Below, one piece after another: positions 60,467 to 64,000 of a stretch of 64,000 bases of DNA. The notes under the pieces were generated by a model. The model was not told where the DNA came from and searched no databases. It saw only the letters and a program-made list of their open reading frames with translations. The DNA is taken from assembly GCA_007751255.1 (NCBI GenBank), contig CP036296.1, positions 2,542,001-2,606,000 of the forward strand, given 5' to 3'. This DNA comes from Engelhardtia mirabilis. GTDB lineage: Bacteria; Planctomycetota; UBA1135; GCA-002686595. The position numbers and the translations under genes are program-made. Each line of letters starts with the position of its first letter. Position 1 is the first letter of the stretch.

Positions 60467-62131
60467 CTACCAGAACACGACGTAGAGCACCACGGTCGCC
60501 GCGAGCACCGCAGCGCCCATCAACCCCGCGCGGGGGTGGGGCGTGAGGTCCACCACCGAGCGGTCCGCCAGCACGCACGGCTCGGCCAGGGGCGAGCGCC
60601 GCTCGAGCCAGAGCATCAGCGCCACCAGCACCAGGAACAGCACGAACATGTGGTAGAGGAAGGCCATGCTCGCGTAAGCGTAGAGCGCCGCCGCGATCGA
60701 GCCCGCAGCCTGGGCCTCCTCCGCGCTCCAGATCCAGGTCGGCGCGCGCGATGCCAGATACAGCAGCGGGCCCGCGAGCAGGGCGAACTTGGCCGCGGCC
60801 GCCGGCGCGCGCGGACGCAGGAGGCCGACGGCGAAGACCGCGCAGGTGGGGGCGGAGACGAAGCCCCACAGCTCCTGGATGTAGTTGAAGACCCCGTCGA
60901 AGCGGTGGATCACCGGCGCCCACAGGCACGCCGCGATGGCCAGCACCGCCGTGGTGATGCGACCGACCCGCACTGCCCCGCGCTCGGAGAGGTTCGGGTT
61001 CACGTGGCTGGCCCACAGGTCGAGCGACACGATCGTCGCCGCCGAGTTGAGGCCGGAGTTGAAGGTGCTCATGACCGAACCGGCGATGGCGGCCAGCATC
61101 AGGCCCAGCAGCCCGGCCGGCAGCAGCTCACGCAACAGCGCCGGGTAGGCCCCGTCCAGTTGGTCGGCCGGCAGCCGGTCGCCCAGGGTTTGTACCGCCA
61201 TCATCCCCGGCAGCACGACGATCAGCGGCAACAGCAGCTTGATCGCGCCGGCGAAGAACAGGCCCTTCTGTCCCTCGGCCAGGGAGCCCGCGGCCAGGGT
61301 GCGCTGGGTGATGAATTGGTTCAGGCCCCAATAGAACATCACCGGGATCCACAGGCCCGAGATGAGCGACAGGCTGGGCACGTCCGGATCGTTCCAGGGC
61401 CGCACCACGTGCAGGCGCTCGGCGTTGGCCCCAGCGAAGCTCCGCCAGCCGGCCAATAGACCCTCCCCGTCGCCGAGCACGTTCAGGGCCATCACCGCAA
61501 CCATCGCGCCGCCGATCAAGAGGGCCGAGCCCTGGATCAGGTCGGACCAGACCACCGCCTTGAGCCCGCCGACCACGGTGTAGATCGAGGCGGCGAAGCC
61601 GATGCCCCACACGCCGAGCTGGAAGGCCACGGCCTCGGCTCGGTCCGGCTCCAGACCGTAGCTCGACTGCAGCCAAGCGGGCACGTCCAGCACGTTCGAC
61701 AGGAACGTCGCGCCGGAGTACAGCACCGTCGCCAGCACGGTCAACACGAAGAAGACCGCCATCAACAGCGCCAAGATCGAGCGCGTGGTGCGGTCGAAGC
61801 GGTACTCCAGGAACTCCGGGATGGTGAAGATCCCGGCGCGCAGGAACTTCGGCAAGAGCCACCAGGCCACGAACACCAGCGCCGGCGCCGCCAGCCACTC
61901 GTAGCTGGCCACCGCGAGGCCCGAACGCGCCGCGTTGCCGGTCATCCCGACGAAGTGCTCCGTCGAGATGTTCGAGGCGATCAGGCTGAAGCCGATCAGC
62001 CACCAGGACAGGCCGCGTCCGGCGAGGGAGTAGTCCGCGCGGTCGCGCTCGCCGCGCGAGGCGAGCAGCGAGACCGCCGCCACCAGGGCCAGGAAACCCA
62101 CCAGCACCGCCAGGTCGAGGGTCGTCAGCAC
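60467..62131 (-). CDS. Sodium:solute symporter (SSS family)
   Basis: A 554-residue transporter with 13 to 14 membrane helices of the LeuT-like SSS/SGLT family, which couples inward sodium flow to uptake of sugars or other organic solutes. Family marks: DYSLAGRGLSWWLIGFSLIASNIS at the start of helix 1, GVWGIGFAASIYTVVGGLKAVVWSDLIQG, and MFYWGLNQFITQRTLAA, with AGSVMSTFNSGLNSAAT later. It starts at a GTG (62131) 3 bp after the oxidoreductase stop, so it is co-transcribed with it. The open frame to 62929 is a shadow over that gene. The 3' end is duplicated downstream between palindromes. Confidence 0.92.
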   Translation of the reverse strand: MLTTLDLAVLVGFLALVAAVSLLASRGERDRADYSLAGRGLSWWLIGFSLIASNISTEHFVGMTGNAARSGLAVASYEWLAAPALVFVAWWLLPKFLRAGIFTIPEFLEYRFDRTTRSILALLMAVFFVLTVLATVLYSGATFLSNVLDVPAWLQSSYGLEPDRAEAVAFQLGVWGIGFAASIYTVVGGLKAVVWSDLIQGSALLIGGAMVAVMALNVLGDGEGLLAGWRSFAGANAERLHVVRPWNDPDVPSLSLISGLWIPVMFYWGLNQFITQRTLAAGSLAEGQKGLFFAGAIKLLLPLIVVLPGMMAVQTLGDRLPADQLDGAYPALLRELLPAGLLGLMLAAIAGSVMSTFNSGLNSAATIVSLDLWASHVNPNLSERGAVRVGRITTAVLAIAACLWAPVIHRFDGVFNYIQELWGFVSAPTCAVFAVGLLRPRAPAAAAKFALLAGPLLYLASRAPTWIWSAEEAQAAGSIAAALYAYASMAFLYHMFVLFLVLVALMLWLERRSPLAEPCVLADRSVVDLTPHPRAGLMGAAVLAATVVLYVVFW

Positions 62132-62133
62132 GA

Positions 62134-63258
62134 CTAGAGGAACTCCGGGAGGTCGGGGACGTCGAGCTCGAGATCGGAGAGGGTCAGGCCCTCGGGGAGC
62201 TGGAAGTCCTGCGGCAGGGTCTCGTAGATGGCCTGGCGCCAATCGATCATCAGCCGGGCGATCACCGACGACTCGTCGTGGTCGACCAGCGGCCAGGTGG
62301 GCCCGAGCCACTGGCCGGATCGGACGAGGTCGCGGAAGGCCAGGGCTTCGAGGGCGAAGCAGTCCAGGGGCGACGGAACCTCGCGGCGCTCCACGTGGCC
62401 CTCGCGGTCGATCAGGATCGCGCCGACCAGGCCCCGCCTGCGACCTTCCGGCATGAAGGGGTGCTCGAGGGTCGCCGTGGCCCGGCTGCCCACGACTCGC
62501 GCCGAACAGCCGCCGTCGCGGGTGATGGCGGCGCGCAGGTGGGCCTCGATCTCGCCGATGCGGACGGTCGCGCGCGCGTCGCCGATGACCATGGACGGGG
62601 TCAGCTCGCCCTCCGCGGCGACCAAGGCGGCCGACTGGAGGATGTCCGACCCGCCGCCGGCCTCGGCTCGCGCGACGCCCAGGGCAAGCGAAAGGGGGTA
62701 GCCGCCCACGTCGAGGATCGCCCCGCCGCCGAGGGCGAACTTGAACAGGCGGTGCTGCGGGTCGAAGGGGCAGTCGAAGGCGAACTCCGACTCGACGCGA
62801 CGGATGGTGCCGAGCTCCCCCGCGCTGATCAGCTCGAACAGGGCCGCGACCTGCGGGTGGGTCCGGTACATCCAGCCCTCCATCAGCGCCACGCGCGTTC
62901 GGCGTGCGTGCCGGATCAGGCCCGAGCACTTGCCCAAGGGCAGCACGAGCGGCTTCTCACACAGAACGTGGATGCCGCACTCCAGGGCCAGGCGCGCCGG
63001 CTGCAAGTGCTCGGTGTGGGGGGTCGCGATGTAGACCGCCTCCATCGGCGCGGCCGGGTCCTCGTCCATGAAGAACGCGAGCCTGTCGTCGAAGGCCCGG
63101 CCACCGAACTCGGCCGTGAAGTCCTCGAGCCGCTCACGACCGCGACCGAGCACCCGGGTGATCCGCGCCGCGCCGCTCTCGATGGCCGCGGCCGCGAAGA
63201 CCCGCGCGACCTGGCCGGGTCCGACGATCCCCAGGTTCAGGGGCGCCATGTCGCTCAC
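62134..63258 (-). CDS. Gfo/Idh/MocA-family oxidoreductase
   Basis: A 374-residue NAD(P)-dependent sugar or inositol-type dehydrogenase. The Rossmann start is LGIVGPGQVARVFAAA; VYIATPHTEHLQPARLALECG and CEKPLVL carry the conserved EKP lysine; then GGGAILDVGGYPLSLA with the catalytic-site Asp/Gly-Gly-Tyr. It is similar to dihydrodiol or trans-1,2-dihydrobenzene-1,2-diol dehydrogenase-like members. The GTG at 63258 overlaps the upstream stop (GTGA); an ATG three codons later (63249) is also possible. It is the middle gene of a minus-strand operon with a propeller protein and a sodium symporter, consistent with uptake and oxidation of a sugar-like compound. Confidence 0.92.
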   Translation of the reverse strand: MSDMAPLNLGIVGPGQVARVFAAAAIESGAARITRVLGRGRERLEDFTAEFGGRAFDDRLAFFMDEDPAAPMEAVYIATPHTEHLQPARLALECGIHVLCEKPLVLPLGKCSGLIRHARRTRVALMEGWMYRTHPQVAALFELISAGELGTIRRVESEFAFDCPFDPQHRLFKFALGGGAILDVGGYPLSLALGVARAEAGGGSDILQSAALVAAEGELTPSMVIGDARATVRIGEIEAHLRAAITRDGGCSARVVGSRATATLEHPFMPEGRRRGLVGAILIDREGHVERREVPSPLDCFALEALAFRDLVRSGQWLGPTWPLVDHDESSVIARLMIDWRQAIYETLPQDFQLPEGLTLSDLELDVPDLPEFL

Positions 63259-64000
63259 GGGGCGGCCTCCACGACGACGAGGTTGGAGAGTGCGTCGCCG
63301 AACAACTCGTGGTCCTCGAACTCCCAGACCAGCTCGCCCGCGGGGGTCAGCTCGACCGCCTGGGGTTGGCCCGGGCCCGCGTGGCAGTTGCCGACGAGCA
63401 GGTTCCCGCCGGACAGCTCCTGCAGCGCGGTGGTCCAGGCCAGGCGCACGCCGTACACGTCGTCCTGACCCAGGTGCCAGCGCAGGGAGCCGCTCGGCCG
63501 CACGCGCAAGAGGGACGAGCCGTTGCCGGTGGAGATCAGCGTGTCGCCGTCCGCCAGGCGCAGGGCGCAGAAGACCTGGTCGCCGTGGGCCTCGGGTCCG
63601 TGGCCGGGCGCGGGCTCGCGGTCGAAGAGCGGCACGTCGTACTCCCAGACCACCTGGCCGGTGCGGTCGTACTCACGCACGACACCGTCGCGCTCGTGGG
63701 CCACGAGGAAGGTGCCGGTGGGGGTCGGGCGCACCAGGCGCGTATCGCTGTGGACGCTGTGGCCGTCCAGGGTCAGCGGGAACTTGTCGACGATCTCGCC
63801 GGCCGCGTCGACGAACACCACGCGCCCGCGCCCGGACTCGGCCACCATCGTCGTGCCGTCCTCGAGCCGGCGGAAGGCGTGGACCTCCACCGGACCCTCG
63901 CCGCTGGCGGCCGCGTCGTACTGCCACAGCACCTCGTCCGTGGCCGTGTCGACCTCGAGCAGGTGGGTCCAACTGTCCTGGAACAGCACGCGGCCGTGCT
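63255..64000 (-). CDS. Arylsulfotransferase/PQQ-like beta-propeller protein (partial)
   Basis: The C-terminal 247 residues of a protein whose 5' end lies beyond the window edge. Repeated blades of the type TDEVLWQYDA, GQVVWEYDVP, GSLRWHLGQ and GELVWEFEDH, with HSVHSDTRLV and GHGPEAHGDQ loops, fit an ASST/PQQ-like propeller. A GTG at 63989 is in frame, but HGRV before it continues the fold, so the true start is upstream. It is first in the operon with the oxidoreductase and symporter (4-bp overlap). Whether it binds a ligand or transfers sulfate is unclear. Confidence 0.75.
   Translation of the reverse strand, partial: HGRVLFQDSWTHLLEVDTATDEVLWQYDAAASGEGPVEVHAFRRLEDGTTMVAESGRGRVVFVDAAGEIVDKFPLTLDGHSVHSDTRLVRPTPTGTFLVAHERDGVVREYDRTGQVVWEYDVPLFDREPAPGHGPEAHGDQVFCALRLADGDTLISTGNGSSLLRVRPSGSLRWHLGQDDVYGVRLAWTTALQELSGGNLLVGNCHAGPGQPQAVELTPAGELVWEFEDHELFGDALSNLVVVEAAP

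Noticed and set aside
62132-62929. N-terminal extension of the sodium symporter
   Set aside because: Out-of-frame reading of the oxidoreductase gene; the GTG at 62131 right after that gene's stop fits the SSS family start.

Overview
The window is a high-GC bacterial chromosome segment that reads most like a marine-type planctomycete (Planctomycetota). This is an inference. It rests on an ECF sigma factor linked to a Ser/Thr kinase with an FGE-like C-terminus, many large secreted proteins with C-terminal modules, FG-GAP and carboxypeptidase-regulatory-like envelope proteins, a VIT/vWA protein, and Pro/Ala/Arg/Gly-rich coding with very strong GC3. No rRNA, tRNA or CRISPR array was seen. Because of the GC3 bias, many long open frames on the opposite strand are shadows. 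Several real genes start well inside their longest frame, and starts were re-chosen here.

Layout. 0-10 kb: a tandem PhoD-like phosphatase and a DUF819 membrane protein, a methanethiol S-methyltransferase-like protein (MddA), an inositol-monophosphatase-family enzyme, thioredoxin reductase, then a kinase/sigma pair. 10-28.6 kb: an SDR, an unknown protein, secreted proteins, and a surface-polysaccharide group (three GT4-type, one GT2, one GT-B-like N-terminal protein, and a flippase at 27-28.6 kb), mixed with a secreted endonuclease/exonuclease/phosphatase and a VIT-vWA protein whose C-terminus is cut by a TAG. 28.9-34.8 kb: a secreted 598-aa protein and a small membrane protein, whose last 803 bp are repeated directly 3.6 kb downstream. 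Between the copies lies a 2.8-kb AT-richer insert with one secreted gene and an ISL3-type transposase relic. 34.8-50.4 kb: an FG-GAP lipoprotein, a carboxypeptidase-regulatory-like protein, histidine ammonia-lyase, a PqqB-like MBL protein, a Trx/TPR/toroid protein, a HEAT-repeat protein, a coiled-coil/FGE-like protein and a DUF6624-like lipoprotein. 50.4-57.5 kb: a membrane protein with three in-frame minisatellites, then a TetR-MFP-RND efflux operon with a palindromic operator candidate. 57.7-64 kb: urocanate hydratase plus a VOC protein, then a minus-strand operon (arylsulfotransferase-like propeller, Gfo/Idh/MocA oxidoreductase, sodium:solute symporter). The symporter's 3' end is tandemly duplicated between two giant palindromes with arms of about 60 bp.

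How the genes work together. Histidine degradation is represented by hutH and hutU, 17 kb apart (histidine to urocanate to imidazolonepropionate). The glycosyltransferases and flippase suggest extracellular polysaccharide or glycan assembly. The efflux operon is a self-contained, TetR-controlled export system without an outer-membrane channel gene nearby. Several genes carry a -10-like hexamer 6-9 nt before the start codon, which suggests leaderless transcription is common here.

The most unusual structures are the palindrome/duplication locus at 59.87-60.75 kb, the insertion flanked by 803-bp direct repeats at 30.3-34.7 kb, the nonsense-split VIT-vWA gene at 24.87-27.08 kb, and a shared FGE-like module lacking the catalytic cysteines in two otherwise unrelated proteins.
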